Positions 46,979 through 57,196 of a stretch of 64,000 nucleotides of DNA are shown here, in pieces (position 1 is the stretch's first letter; each line of letters begins with the position of its first letter). Both the position numbers and the translations under genes were made by a program. The stretch is from NCBI RefSeq assembly GCF_004124325.1, contig NZ_QBDT01000001.1, positions 6,572,001-6,636,000 on the forward strand, in the 5' to 3' direction. A model generated the notes under the pieces. The model was not told the DNA's origin, did not search any database, and was given only the letters and a program-made list of their open reading frames with translations. Source of the stretch: Streptomyces sp. L2. Lineage in GTDB: Bacteria; Actinomycetota; Actinomycetes; Streptomycetales; Streptomycetaceae.

Positions 46979-47008
46979 GAGGGGGACACCGGAAACGGTG
47001 TCCCCCTC
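46979..47008. terminator. Terminator after carB
   Basis: A 13-bp perfect stem (46979-46991 with 46996-47008) around a GAAA tetraloop, followed by TT. It lies only 40 bp before pyrD, so it may be partial read-through control rather than a full stop. Confidence 0.75.
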
Positions 47009-47047
47009 TTCATGAGGACACCCAGAGGACACCTGAGGACTCCAGAG

Positions 47048-48154
47048 ATGTACAAGTTCTTCTTCCGCCTGGTCTTCAAGCGGATGGATCCCGAGAAGGC
47101 CCATCACCTCGCCTTCCGGTGGATCCGGCTCGCCGTCCGCGTCCCCGTGCTGCGGACCTTCGCCGCCGCCGCTCTCGCGCCCCGGTACAAGGAGCTGCGG
47201 ACGGAGGCGTTCGGGCTGCGGATGCACGGCCCCTTCGGGCTGGCCGCCGGGTTCGACAAGAACGCCGTGGCGATCGACGGGATGTCGATGCTGGGCTTCG
47301 ACCACGTCGAGATCGGCACGGTCACGGGGGAGCCGCAGCCCGGCAACCCCAGGAAGCGGCTGTTCCGGCTCGTCGCGGACCGCGCGCTGATCAACCGCAT
47401 GGGCTTCAACAACGACGGCTCCCTGGCCGTGGCCGCCCGCCTGGCGTCCCGCGAGCCGGTCTTCCGGACGGTCGTCGGCGTCAACATCGGCAAGACCAAG
47501 GTCGTCCCGGAGGCGGAGGCCGTCGGCGACTACGTGAAGTCCGCCGAGCGTCTCGCGCCGTACGCGGACTACCTGGTCGTGAACGTCTCCTCGCCGAACA
47601 CGCCCGGCCTGCGCAACCTCCAGGCCACCGAGGCGCTGCGCCCGCTGCTGAGCGCCGTGCGCGAGGCCGCCGACCGGGTCGTGCCGGGCCGGCGCGTCCC
47701 GCTGCTGGTGAAGATCGCCCCCGACCTCGCCGACGAGGACGTCGACGCCGTCGCCGACCTGGCCGTGGAGCTGGGCCTGGACGGCATCATCGCCACGAAC
47801 ACCACCATCGCGCGCGAGGGCCTCGGACTGGCCTCCCCGGCCTCCCTGGTCAAGGAGACCGGCGGCCTGTCCGGCGCACCGCTCAAGGAACGCTCCCTGG
47901 AGGTCCTGCGCCGCCTGTACGCGCGCGTGGGCGACCGGATCACCCTGGTGGGCGTCGGGGGCGTCGAGGGCGCCGAGGACGCCTGGCAGCGCATCCTGGC
48001 GGGCGCCACGCTGGTCCAGGGCTACAGCGCCTTCATCTACGAGGGCCCCTTCTGGTCCCGCGCCCTGCACAAGGGTCTCGCCGCCCGCCTGCGCACCAGC
48101 CCGTACGCCACCCTCGCCGACGCGGTCGGCGCCGACGTGAGGAAGCCCGCATGA
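47048..48154 (+). CDS. pyrD: Dihydroorotate dehydrogenase, quinone type (class 2)
   Basis: The 368-residue FMN enzyme is membrane-associated and uses quinone. It has the hydrophobic N-terminal helix of class 2 ([16 protein letters not shown]), the FMN-binding LAAGFDKN, and the catalytic Ser in [15 protein letters not shown] at 47048 is followed by the amphipathic start; the frame extends upstream without likeness. Its stop overlaps pyrF. Confidence 0.95.
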   Translation: MYKFFFRLVFKRMDPEKAHHLAFRWIRLAVRVPVLRTFAAAALAPRYKELRTEAFGLRMHGPFGLAAGFDKNAVAIDGMSMLGFDHVEIGTVTGEPQPGNPRKRLFRLVADRALINRMGFNNDGSLAVAARLASREPVFRTVVGVNIGKTKVVPEAEAVGDYVKSAERLAPYADYLVVNVSSPNTPGLRNLQATEALRPLLSAVREAADRVVPGRRVPLLVKIAPDLADEDVDAVADLAVELGLDGIIATNTTIAREGLGLASPASLVKETGGLSGAPLKERSLEVLRRLYARVGDRITLVGVGGVEGAEDAWQRILAGATLVQGYSAFIYEGPFWSRALHKGLAARLRTSPYATLADAVGADVRKPA

Positions 48155-48996
48155 GCCCGATGGAGCCCTTCGGCGCCCGCCTGCGCCGTGCCATGGACGC
48201 GCGCGGCCCGCTGTGCGTCGGCATCGACCCGCACGCCTCCCTGCTCGCCGAGTGGGGGCTGAACGACGACGTGGCCGGTCTGGAGCGGTTCAGCCGGACG
48301 GTCGTCGAGGCGATGGCCGACCGGGTCGCCGTCCTGAAGCCGCAGAGCGCCTTCTTCGAGCGGTTCGGCTCGCGCGGCCTCGCCGTCCTGGAGGCGTCGG
48401 TCCGGGAGGCCCGCGAGGCCGGCGCCCTGGTCGTGACGGATGCCAAGCGCGGAGACATCGGCTCGACCATGGCCGCCTACGCCGAGGCGTTCCTGCACAA
48501 GGACGCCCCGCTGTTCTCGGACGCCCTGACCGTCTCGCCGTACCTCGGCTACGGCTCGCTCAGCCCGGCCGTCGCACTGGCCCGGGAGAGCGGCGCCGGA
48601 CTGTTCGTGCTGGCGCTGACCTCCAACCCGGAGGGCCACGAGGTGCAGCACGCGGTGCGCGCCGACGGCCGCAGCGTGGGCGCGACCATGCTGGCCCACC
48701 TGGCGGCGGAGAACGCGGGGGAGGAGCCGCTGGGCTCCTTCGGCGCGGTCGTCGGCGCCACGCTCGGCGACCTGTCCACGTACGACCTGGACATCAACGG
48801 CCCGCTCCTCGCGCCCGGCATCGGCGCCCAGGGGGCGAAGGCAGCGGATCTGCCGCGGGTCTTCGGCGCGGCGGTGCGCAACGTGGTGCCGAACGTCAGC
48901 CGCGGGGTGCTGCGGCAGGGACCCGACGTCGGGGCGCTGCGCTCGGCCGCGGAGCGGTTCGCGGAGGAGATCCGGGCCGCCGTCGCGGGGGCCTGA
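48151..48996 (+). CDS. pyrF: Orotidine 5'-phosphate decarboxylase (type 2)
   Basis: The 281-residue enzyme makes UMP. It is of the longer actinobacterial type 2, with the catalytic Asp-Lys-Asp arrangement in VTDAKRGDIGSTMAAYAEAF and the phosphate loop near APGIGAQGAK. ATG at 48151 overlaps the pyrD stop. It is the last enzyme of the UMP pathway in this cluster; the next gene has its own promoter. Confidence 0.95.
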   Translation: MSPMEPFGARLRRAMDARGPLCVGIDPHASLLAEWGLNDDVAGLERFSRTVVEAMADRVAVLKPQSAFFERFGSRGLAVLEASVREAREAGALVVTDAKRGDIGSTMAAYAEAFLHKDAPLFSDALTVSPYLGYGSLSPAVALARESGAGLFVLALTSNPEGHEVQHAVRADGRSVGATMLAHLAAENAGEEPLGSFGAVVGATLGDLSTYDLDINGPLLAPGIGAQGAKAADLPRVFGAAVRNVVPNVSRGVLRQGPDVGALRSAAERFAEEIRAAVAGA

Positions 48997-49102
48997 GCCG
49001 CCACCGGGGCGACTTGAGTGTGAATACATCCTCAAATCCGGGGCATTATGTCCAAAATGTCCGGCATGGCGGAGGCTGACCAGGACTTTTCCGCTGTTCT
49101 CG

Positions 49103-49131
49103 CTGACTCTGGCGGACTTGGCCGCTAGTCT
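49103..49131 (+). promoter_or_regulatory. Promoter of the sIHF gene
   Basis: CTGACT (49103-49108) and TAGTCT (49126-49131) are 17 bp apart, giving a leader of about 104 nt. In the same gap the direct repeat ATGTCC-AAA-ATGTCC lies near 49048. No other gene is visible between pyrF and sIHF. Confidence 0.55.
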
Positions 49132-49241
49132 CCGAGCAGGGTCAACGGGCGAAGCGTGTTGCTCGTGGCTCCCCAGGTGTGGGGCGACTAGGTTCCTCAC
49201 CGGTCCGTATCCGACAGTTCGACATCCGAGGTGACGTAGGC

Positions 49242-49565
49242 GTGACTCTTCCGCCCCTTACCCCTGAACAGCGCGCAGCCGCGCTCGAAAAGGCCGCCGC
49301 GGCTCGCCGGGAGCGGGCCGAGGTCAAGAATCGACTCAAGCACTCCGGCGCCTCCCTGCACGAGGTCATCAAGCAGGGCCAGGAGAACGACGTCGTCGGC
49401 AAGATGAAGGTCTCGGCTCTGCTGGAGTCCCTGCCGGGCGTGGGCAAGGTCCGCGCCAAGCAGATCATGGAGCGTCTGGGCATCTCCGAGAGCCGCCGCG
49501 TGCGGGGTCTCGGTTCCAACCAGATCGCCTCCCTGGAGCGTGAGTTCGGCAGCACCGGCTCCTGA
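49242..49565 (+). CDS. sihF: Integration host factor-like nucleoid protein sIHF
   Basis: The 107-residue basic protein is the actinobacterial IHF (mIHF/sIHF), unrelated in fold to E. coli IHF. A long N-terminal helix ([20 protein letters not shown]) precedes the helix-turn-helix/H2TH block with [23 protein letters not shown] at 49242 ([10 protein letters not shown]) matches the S. coelicolor start. It compacts the nucleoid and affects sporulation septation and secondary metabolism in S. coelicolor. It precedes gmk, as usual. Confidence 0.96.
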   Translation: MTLPPLTPEQRAAALEKAAAARRERAEVKNRLKHSGASLHEVIKQGQENDVVGKMKVSALLESLPGVGKVRAKQIMERLGISESRRVRGLGSNQIASLEREFGSTGS

Positions 49566-49638
49566 GTCCGGCTGCCGGGTCCGGGGGCGACCGGACCGGG
49601 AGTCCCGGGCACGGGGGGATTGCTGGAATAATCGCCCC

Positions 49639-50232
49639 ATGGCTGTAGCACCCCGGGGGACGACCCCCGAGCCCCCGGACGTACGTCCGCGGCTGACCGT
49701 GCTCTCCGGCCCCTCCGGGGTCGGCAAGAGCACGGTCGTCGCTCATATGCGCAAGGAACACCCCGAGGTCTGGCTCTCGGTCTCGGCGACGACCCGCAAG
49801 CCGCGCCCCGGCGAGCAGCACGGTGTCCACTACTTCTTCGTCACCGACGACGAGATGGACAAGCTGATCGCCAACGGCGAGCTGCTGGAGTGGGCCGAGT
49901 TCGCCGGCAACCGGTACGGCACGCCCCGCACGGCGGTGGCGGAGCGGCTGGAGAAGGGCGAGCCCGTCCTGCTGGAGATCGACCTCCAGGGCGCCCGGCA
50001 GGTCCGGGAGTCCATGGCCGACGCCCAGCTGGTGTTCCTGGCCCCGCCCTCCTGGGAGGAGCTGGTGCGCAGGCTGACCGGCCGCGGCACCGAGCCGCCC
50101 GAGGTCATCGAGCGCCGTCTGGACGCCGCGAAGACCGAGCTGGCCGCCGAGCCGGAGTTCGACGAAACCCTGGTCAACACCTCCGTCGAGGACGTGGCCC
50201 GCGAGCTGCTAGCCTTGATGGACGTTGAGTGA
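49639..50232 (+). CDS. gmk: Guanylate kinase
   Basis: The 197-residue kinase converts GMP to GDP. The P-loop is [11 protein letters not shown], then [16 protein letters not shown] for GMP binding and [12 protein letters not shown] as Walker B. ATG at 49639 has no Shine-Dalgarno sequence; AATAAT ends 6 nt before it, which would place the transcript start at the ATG (leaderless). The alternative is co-transcription from sIHF. Confidence 0.95.
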   Translation: MAVAPRGTTPEPPDVRPRLTVLSGPSGVGKSTVVAHMRKEHPEVWLSVSATTRKPRPGEQHGVHYFFVTDDEMDKLIANGELLEWAEFAGNRYGTPRTAVAERLEKGEPVLLEIDLQGARQVRESMADAQLVFLAPPSWEELVRRLTGRGTEPPEVIERRLDAAKTELAAEPEFDETLVNTSVEDVARELLALMDVE

Positions 50233-50306
50233 TCGTGACTGCCGTGCTCGGACATGTCACACCGGTCACACCGACTGATTCTTTCCCACCCATCGGAAGG
50301 CAGAGC

Positions 50307-50576
50307 GTGTCCTCTTCCATCACCGCGCCCGAGGGCATCATCAACCCGCCGATCGATGAGCTTCTCGAGGCCACCGACTCGAAGTACAGCCTGGTGATCT
50401 ACGCGGCCAAGCGGGCCCGTCAGATCAACGCGTACTACTCGCAGCTCGGCGAGGGCCTCCTCGAGTACGTCGGTCCGCTCGTCGACACCCACGTCCACGA
50501 GAAGCCGCTCTCGATCGCCCTGCGCGAGATCAACGCGGGTCTGCTGACGTCGGAGGCCGTCGAGGGCCCGGCGTAA
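50307..50576 (+). CDS. rpoZ: RNA polymerase omega subunit
   Basis: The 89-residue subunit helps assemble beta-prime and, in Streptomyces, affects development and antibiotic output. The core [20 protein letters not shown] is diagnostic. GTG at 50307 follows GGAAGG. Gmk-rpoZ-coaBC is the standard order. A strong terminator follows. Confidence 0.95.
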   Translation: MSSSITAPEGIINPPIDELLEATDSKYSLVIYAAKRARQINAYYSQLGEGLLEYVGPLVDTHVHEKPLSIALREINAGLLTSEAVEGPA

Positions 50577-50605
50577 GTACGACAGTCTGATCGCAGTAGG
50601 TTTAT

Positions 50606-50639
50606 CCACAGGCCCGGCAGCGCGCTGCCGGGCCTGTGG
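50606..50639. terminator. Terminator after rpoZ
   Basis: A perfect 15-bp stem (50606-50620 with 50625-50639, loop CGCG) lies 30 nt after the rpoZ stop. Confidence 0.85.
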
Positions 50640-50679
50640 TGTCTCATGGGGTGTGCACGGGTTCCGAGTCCGGGGAGAG

Positions 50680-51900
50680 ATGGTGCGGGAAGAGACGGCG
50701 GACAAGCCGAGGGTCGTTCTGGGGGTCAGCGGCGGCATCGCCGCGTACAAGGCCTGTGAGCTGCTGCGCAGGCTGACCGAGTCGGGGCATCACGTCCGCG
50801 TCGTGCCCACCGCCTCCGCGCTGCACTTCGTCGGCGCCCCCACCTGGAGCGCCCTCTCCGGCAACCCGGTCTCCACCGAGGTCTGGGACGACGTGCACGA
50901 GGTCCCGCACGTCCGCATCGGCCAGCACGCCGCCCTCGTCGTGGTCGCCCCCGCCACCGCCGACCTGCTCGCCAAGGCCGCGCAAGGCCTCGCCGACGAC
51001 CTGCTCACCAACACACTGCTCACCGCCCGCTGCCCGGTCGTCTTCGCGCCGGCCATGCACACCGAGATGTGGGAGCACCCCGCCACCCAGGAGAACGTGG
51101 CCACGCTGCGCCGCCGGGGCTGCGTCGTCATCGAGCCCGCCGTCGGCCGGCTCACGGGAGTCGACACCGGCAAGGGCCGGCTCCCCGACCCGGCCGAGAT
51201 CTTCGAGGTCTGCCGCCGGGTGCTGGCTCGCGGCGCCGGCGAGCCCGACCTGAAGGGACGGCACGTGGTCGTCTCCGCCGGCGGCACCCGCGAACCCCTC
51301 GACCCGGTCCGCTTCCTCGGCAACCGCTCCTCCGGCAAGCAGGGCTACGCGCTCGCCCGCACCGCCGCCGCCCGCGGCGCCCGGGTGACCCTGGTCGCGG
51401 CCAACACCGGCCTGCCCGACCCGGCCGGCGTGGACGTCGTACCCGTCGGCACCGCCGTACAGCTGCGCGAGGCCGTCCTGAAGGCCGCGGCCGACGCGGA
51501 CGCCGTGGTCATGGCCGCCGCCGTCGCCGACTTCCGGCCCGCCGCCTACGCCTCCGGCAAGATCAAGAAGAAGGACGGCCAGGACCCCGAACCCGTCGCC
51601 CTGGTGCGCAACCCGGACGTCCTCGCGGAGATCTCGGCCGACCGGGCCCGCCCCGGGCAGATCGTCGTCGGCTTCGCCGCCGAGACCGACGACGTCCTCG
51701 CCAACGGCCGCGCCAAACTCGCCCGCAAGGGCTGCGACCTGCTCGTGGTGAACGAGGTCGGAGAGCGCAAGACCTTCGGCTCGGAGGAGAACGAGGCCGT
51801 GGTGCTCGGCGCTGACGGCAGCGAGCACCCCGTGCCGTACGGCCCGAAGGAGGCCCTCGCCGACACGGTCTGGGATCTCGTCGCCGCCCGCCTGACCTGA
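50680..51900 (+). CDS. coaBC: Bifunctional phosphopantothenoylcysteine synthetase/decarboxylase
   Basis: The 406-residue protein makes 4'-phosphopantetheine for coenzyme A. The N-terminal CoaC flavoprotein domain has [18 protein letters not shown] and [13 protein letters not shown]; the CoaB domain starts near residue 190 ([20 protein letters not shown]) with AAAVADFRP. The CoaC flap reads [13 protein letters not shown] and lacks the Cys of the E. coli ACGD motif. ATG at 50680 is used; GTG at 50683 has better spacing to GGGGAG. A frameshifted copy of 78 bp of CoaB lies at 56217. Confidence 0.94.
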   Translation: MVREETADKPRVVLGVSGGIAAYKACELLRRLTESGHHVRVVPTASALHFVGAPTWSALSGNPVSTEVWDDVHEVPHVRIGQHAALVVVAPATADLLAKAAQGLADDLLTNTLLTARCPVVFAPAMHTEMWEHPATQENVATLRRRGCVVIEPAVGRLTGVDTGKGRLPDPAEIFEVCRRVLARGAGEPDLKGRHVVVSAGGTREPLDPVRFLGNRSSGKQGYALARTAAARGARVTLVAANTGLPDPAGVDVVPVGTAVQLREAVLKAAADADAVVMAAAVADFRPAAYASGKIKKKDGQDPEPVALVRNPDVLAEISADRARPGQIVVGFAAETDDVLANGRAKLARKGCDLLVVNEVGERKTFGSEENEAVVLGADGSEHPVPYGPKEALADTVWDLVAARLT

Positions 51901-52157
51901 CCAGTGCGCCGACCGGACCTGCGCTTTTCAGCCGATCGAGCGATCCCTCCCACCCCGTTCGGGGCGTGGCGGGCCTGGCCAAGGCCGCCCGGCATTGTGC
52001 AGAATGCCGGTGTCGCAGGTCACAGCGCTCCCGAGAGGCGAGACACGTGAGCCGGTGGCACGGTGCGACCGATAAACTGTTCACGGACGTCGCCGGGTGC
52101 AGCCCCGTGCCGTCCACCCATGATCAGCCAGCAGCCGCTGCAACCCCAGGGAGCGTT

Positions 52158-53366
<1,209 letters not shown>

Positions 53367-53385
53367 GCGCCGAGGAACCCGCGGT

Positions 53386-53423
53386 CCGGGGCCCGGCTTC
53401 CCTTCGGGGGAGCCGGGCCCCGG
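53386..53423. terminator. Terminator after metK
   Basis: CCGGGGCCCGGCT (53386-53398) pairs with 53411-53423; the inner CCC-TTCG-GGG continues the stem. It lies 20 nt after the metK stop and isolates the tRNA-like element that follows. Confidence 0.85.
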
Positions 53424-53524
53424 CGCGTGCGTGCGGACCGGCCGGCCGGAAAACGCGTCGCCGGCGCGGCCGGCCCGCCCCTACCCTGGGACCGCCGACG
53501 CCGCCCGGTGCGAAGGGCGCGGAT

Positions 53525-53608
53525 ACTTCCGGGTGATCCCCTCGCAGGTTCGAATCCTGCTGCCGGTCCCGCACGGACCGGCATGGCCGAGTGGCCCAAG
53601 GCAGAAGT
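53525..53608 (+). ncRNA. Circularly permuted tRNA-like element (3' half before 5' half)
   Basis: The first half has anticodon-stem 3' strand ACTTC (53525-53529), a type II variable arm GGG-TGAT-CCC (53531-53540), T-arm GCAGG-TTCGAAT-CCTGC (53544-53560) and acceptor strand TGCCGGT (53561-53567). After nine nt comes acceptor ACCGGCA (53577-53583), T8-G9, D-arm GCC-GAGTGGCCCAA-GGC (53586-53602) and anticodon-stem GAAGT (53604-53608). Acceptor pairs 7/7, anticodon stem 5/5 and T-stem 5/5 across the permuted join; the acceptor is extended by CC/GG around loop CGCAC. The anticodon loop is not continuous, so the anticodon is unknown. Alternatives: remnants of two tandem tRNAs, or an att-site relic. 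Confidence 0.55.
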
Positions 53609-53653
53609 GCCGTACGGCACCCCGCGGCCGAGCCGATCTCGGGCGGGCGTCGG

Positions 53654-53676
53654 TTGTCAGTGGCGTTTGGTAAGAA
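53654..53676 (+). promoter_or_regulatory. PafBC-type DNA-damage promoter of priA
   Basis: TTGTCAGTG (53654-53662), 8 nt, then TAAGAA (53671-53676, next base T) is a near match to TTGTCRGTG-N8-TAnnnT. The -10 ends 7 nt before the priA GTG, so the message is probably leaderless. Only the last base of the -10 departs from the consensus. Confidence 0.65.
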
Positions 53677-53683
53677 TGCAAGC

Positions 53684-55840
53684 GTGAGCAGCGAGAACGG
53701 GTCGGGGGGCGACGGGGCCGCAGGGGCACCGCCGCCGGAACAGCTCGCGCTGATCCGGGAGAGCGTGCGCGGCGCCAGGGCGCCCCGGGCCAAGCCGCGC
53801 ACCTGGCGCGGTGCCGCGCTCGCGCCCGAGCTGCCCGTCGCCCGGGTCCTCGTCGACAAGGGCGTGCTCCACCTCGACCGGTACTTCGACTACGCGGTCC
53901 CCGAGGAACTCGACGCCGACGCACAGCCCGGCGTCAGGGTGCGGGTGCGGTTCGGCGCGGGCCGGCACCGGGTCCGCGACGGCCGCCGCGAGGGCGGCGG
54001 ACTCATCGACGGATTCCTCGTCGAGCGCCGCGCCGAGTCCGACTACTCCGGGCCGCTGGCCGCCCTGGCCCAGGTCGTGTCGCCCGAGCCCGTGCTCGAC
54101 GAGGAACTGCTGGCCCTCGCGCGGGCCGTCGCCGACCGCTACGCGGGCAGCCTCGCCGACGTGCTGCAGCTCGCCGTGCCGCCCCGCAGCGCCCGCGCCG
54201 AGCGCCGCCCGTCACCGGAGCCGCTGCCCCCGCCCCCGCCGCCCGGCCCCGGCTCCTGGGGGCGGTACGAACACGGGGGCGCCTTCATCGAGTCGCTGGC
54301 CTCCGGCGGCGCCCCGAGAGCCGTGTGGAACGCCCTGCCCGGCCCGGAGTGGAGCGAGGAACTGGCCGTCGCCGTCGCCGCGGCGCTCGCCTCGGGACGC
54401 GGCGCGCTCGTCGTCGTACCGGACGGCCGGGCCGCCGCCCGGGTCGACGCCGCGCTGACCGCCCTCCTCGGCGAGGGCCGGCACGCGCTGCTCACCGCCG
54501 ACGCCGGGCCCGAGAAGCGGTACGCGCAGTGGCTGGCCGTCCGGCGCGGCGCGGTGCGCGCCGTGGTCGGCACGCGCGCCGCCATGTTCGCCCCCGTGCG
54601 GGACCTCGGTCTCGTCGCCGTTTGGGACGACGGGGACGACAGCCACAGCGAGCAGCACGCCCCGCAGCCGCACGCCCGGGACGTCCTGCTGATGCGGGCC
54701 GCGCTGGACAAGTGCGCCTTCCTGGTGGGCGGTTGGAGCTGCACCGTCGAGGCCGCCCAGCTCGTCGAGAGCGGCTGGGCGCGCCCCCTGGTCGCGGGGC
54801 GGGAGCAGGTGCGGCGGGCCGCGCCCCTGGTGCGGACCGTGGGCGACGGCGACCTCGCCCGTGACGAGGCCGCCCGTGCCGCCCGGCTGCCCACCCTGGC
54901 CTGGCAGGTGGTCCGGGAGGGCCTGCGGCACGGCCCGGTCCTGGTCCAGGTGCCCCGCCGCGGGTACGTGCCCCGGATGGCCTGCGACCGGTGCCGGGCG
55001 CCCGCGCGGTGCCGGCACTGCTCGGGGCCGCTCCAGGCACCGGACGCGGGCGCGCTGCGGTGCGGCTGGTGCGGGCGCGAGGAGGGCGCGTGGCACTGCC
55101 CGGAGTGCGGGTGCTTCCGGCTGCGGGCCCAGGTCGTCGGCGCGCGCCGCACCGCCGAGGAACTGGGCCGCGCCTTCCCCGCCGTCCCCGTGCGCACCTC
55201 GGGGCGGGAACACGTGCTGGACACGGTGCCGTCCGCGCCCGCCCTGGTCGTGAGCACCCCCGGAGCCGAGCCCGTCGCCGAGGGCGGCTACGCGGCGGCC
55301 CTGCTGCTGGACGGCTGGGCCATGCTCGGCCGCCCCGACCTCAGGGCCGGCGAGGACGCGCTGCGCCGCTGGATCGCGGCCGGCGCGCTGGTCCGCCCGC
55401 AGGGGGAGGGCGGCACCGTGGTCGTCGTCGCCGAGCCGACGCTACGGCCCGTGCAGGCGCTGGTGCGCTGGGACCCCGTCGGCCACGCCGTGCGGGAGCT
55501 GGCCGAGCGGGCCGAACTGGGCTTCCCGCCGGTCTCCCGGATGGCGGCCGTGTCCGGGACACCGGCGGCCGTCGCCGAGTTCCTGACAGCCGTCGAACTG
55601 CCCCCGGACGCCGAGGTCCTGGGCCCGGTGCCGGTGCCCCCCACCCTGCCCGGCCGGCCGCGCAGACCCGGCGCGCCACCCCCGGGCGAGGACTGGGAGC
55701 GAGCGCTCGTCCGGGTACCGCCCGGCAGCGGCGCCGCCCTCGCCGCCGCCCTGAAGACGGCTCAGGCCGCCCGAACGGCCCGGGGAAGCGGCGAGGCAGA
55801 CCGGGTACGGGTACGCATCGACCCACCGGACATCGGCTGA
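53684..55840 (+). CDS. priA: PriA-type replication restart protein lacking helicase motifs
   Basis: The 718-residue protein keeps the PriA 3'-DNA-binding domain (VARVLVDKGVLHLDRYFDYA) and the zinc-binding cysteines (CDRCRAPARCRHC, CGWCGREE, CPECGC, about residues 432-485), but Walker A Gly-Lys-Thr is absent and the DEEH box is replaced by WDDGDDSHSEQH. This is known for actinobacterial PriA, which is thought not to be a helicase. GTG at 53684 directly follows a PafBC-type promoter. Its stop codon is the first unit of a minisatellite. Confidence 0.92.
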   Translation: MSSENGSGGDGAAGAPPPEQLALIRESVRGARAPRAKPRTWRGAALAPELPVARVLVDKGVLHLDRYFDYAVPEELDADAQPGVRVRVRFGAGRHRVRDGRREGGGLIDGFLVERRAESDYSGPLAALAQVVSPEPVLDEELLALARAVADRYAGSLADVLQLAVPPRSARAERRPSPEPLPPPPPPGPGSWGRYEHGGAFIESLASGGAPRAVWNALPGPEWSEELAVAVAAALASGRGALVVVPDGRAAARVDAALTALLGEGRHALLTADAGPEKRYAQWLAVRRGAVRAVVGTRAAMFAPVRDLGLVAVWDDGDDSHSEQHAPQPHARDVLLMRAALDKCAFLVGGWSCTVEAAQLVESGWARPLVAGREQVRRAAPLVRTVGDGDLARDEAARAARLPTLAWQVVREGLRHGPVLVQVPRRGYVPRMACDRCRAPARCRHCSGPLQAPDAGALRCGWCGREEGAWHCPECGCFRLRAQVVGARRTAEELGRAFPAVPVRTSGREHVLDTVPSAPALVVSTPGAEPVAEGGYAAALLLDGWAMLGRPDLRAGEDALRRWIAAGALVRPQGEGGTVVVVAEPTLRPVQALVRWDPVGHAVRELAERAELGFPPVSRMAAVSGTPAAVAEFLTAVELPPDAEVLGPVPVPPTLPGRPRRPGAPPPGEDWERALVRVPPGSGAALAAALKTAQAARTARGSGEADRVRVRIDPPDIG

Positions 55841-56223
55841 CGCGCACCGGGGTGGGCCTGACCTGCGAGTCGGCACAGTCGAGGCGCGCACCGGGGCGGG
55901 TCCGATTCGCGGGCCGGCACGGGTGACGCGCAGCGGAGCGGGCCCGGCCTGTGGGGTCGGCACGGTTGACGTGCACCGGAGTGGGCCCGACTTGCGAACC
56001 GCCATGGCTGACGCGCACCGGGGTGGGCCTGACTTGCGAAGCGCCATGGCTGACGCGCACCGGGGTGGGGCCCGATCTGCGGGGCCGGCACGGTTGATAC
56101 GTGCACCGGGGTGGGGCCCGGCCTGCGAATCGGCATGGCTGACGCGCACGGGAGCGGGCCGATCTGCGGGGCCGGCACGGTTGACGCGCAGCGGAGCGGG
56201 ACCGGCTTGCGGGGCCGGCACGT
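55838..56223 (+). repeat. Nine-unit 42-45 bp minisatellite beginning at the priA stop
   Basis: Units begin at 55838, 55882, 55924, 55967, 56009, 56051, 56095, 56140 and 56182 and share TGACGCGCACCGGGGTGGG; they end in either GCCGGCACGGT or CGCCATGGC. The priA TGA is the first three bases of unit one. The last unit runs straight into the coaBC-like fragment. With the fragment and about 65 bp of plain sequence it fills the 519-bp gap to the next gene. Confidence 0.85.
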
Positions 56224-56294
56224 GGTCGTCTTCGCTGGCGGCACCCGCGAACCCCGCGAACGCGGTCCGCTTCCTTGGGAACCGCTTTTCCGGC
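56217..56294 (+). pseudogene. Frameshifted fragment of coaBC
   Basis: These 78 bp match 51260-51336 of coaBC with about 88% identity by eye and one inserted base. They encode RHVVVFAGGTREP before the shift, and the FLGNRSSGK block is still recognisable at the DNA level. It is flanked by the minisatellite on the left. Confidence 0.8.
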
Positions 56295-56359
56295 GGGCCG
56301 GCGGCGGGCGTGCGGCTGCCCTCCCGGACTGGTCCCGGGAGGGCAGGGATGAGAGGGCG

Positions 56360-56998
<639 letters not shown>

Positions 56999-57123
56999 TC
57001 ACGGTGTGGGGGCGTATGGGCATATGCGTGCGCCGTTGTTCCGGCCGCGCACCGGTGCTTTTCGGTTCGCCGTCCGGGGTCGGAGGGGCGCAGCCCGGTG
57101 GTTGGCGGTTCGTGGTGCGGGGG

Positions 57124-57151
57124 TTGGGCGGGCAGCGGCCCGGCATAGACT
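57124..57151 (+). promoter_or_regulatory. Candidate fmt promoter
   Basis: TTGGGC (57124-57129) and TAGACT (57146-57151) are 16 bp apart, 45 bp before the fmt start. The 294-bp gap from 56903 holds nothing else recognisable. Confidence 0.45.
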
Positions 57152-57196
57152 GGTGTGCTGCCCCTGTGACCCCGCCCGAGAGGCCCGATCCCGCCC

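Noticed and set aside
51901..52157. SAM riboswitch upstream of metK
   Set aside because: No conserved SAM-I or SAM-IV core could be recognised; only ordinary GC-rich stems are present.
53488..53571. Conventional tRNA using GGGACCG (53488) and CGGTCCC (53564) as acceptor stem
   Set aside because: The T-arm would be three bases too far from the acceptor, there is no 5-bp/7-nt anticodon arm, and T8 and the D-arm consensus are missing; kept only as an alternative fold.
53584..53687. Small open frame beginning MAEWPKAEVP
   Set aside because: It is the translation of the tRNA-like 5' half, not a real peptide.
55442..56221. Minus-strand open frame across the priA-end minisatellite encoding Arg/Pro repeats
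   Set aside because: It stays open because most units are 42 bp; no ribosome binding site, start context or family likeness.
55838..56223. Minisatellite as a CRISPR array
   Set aside because: Units repeat over their whole length with no unique spacers.
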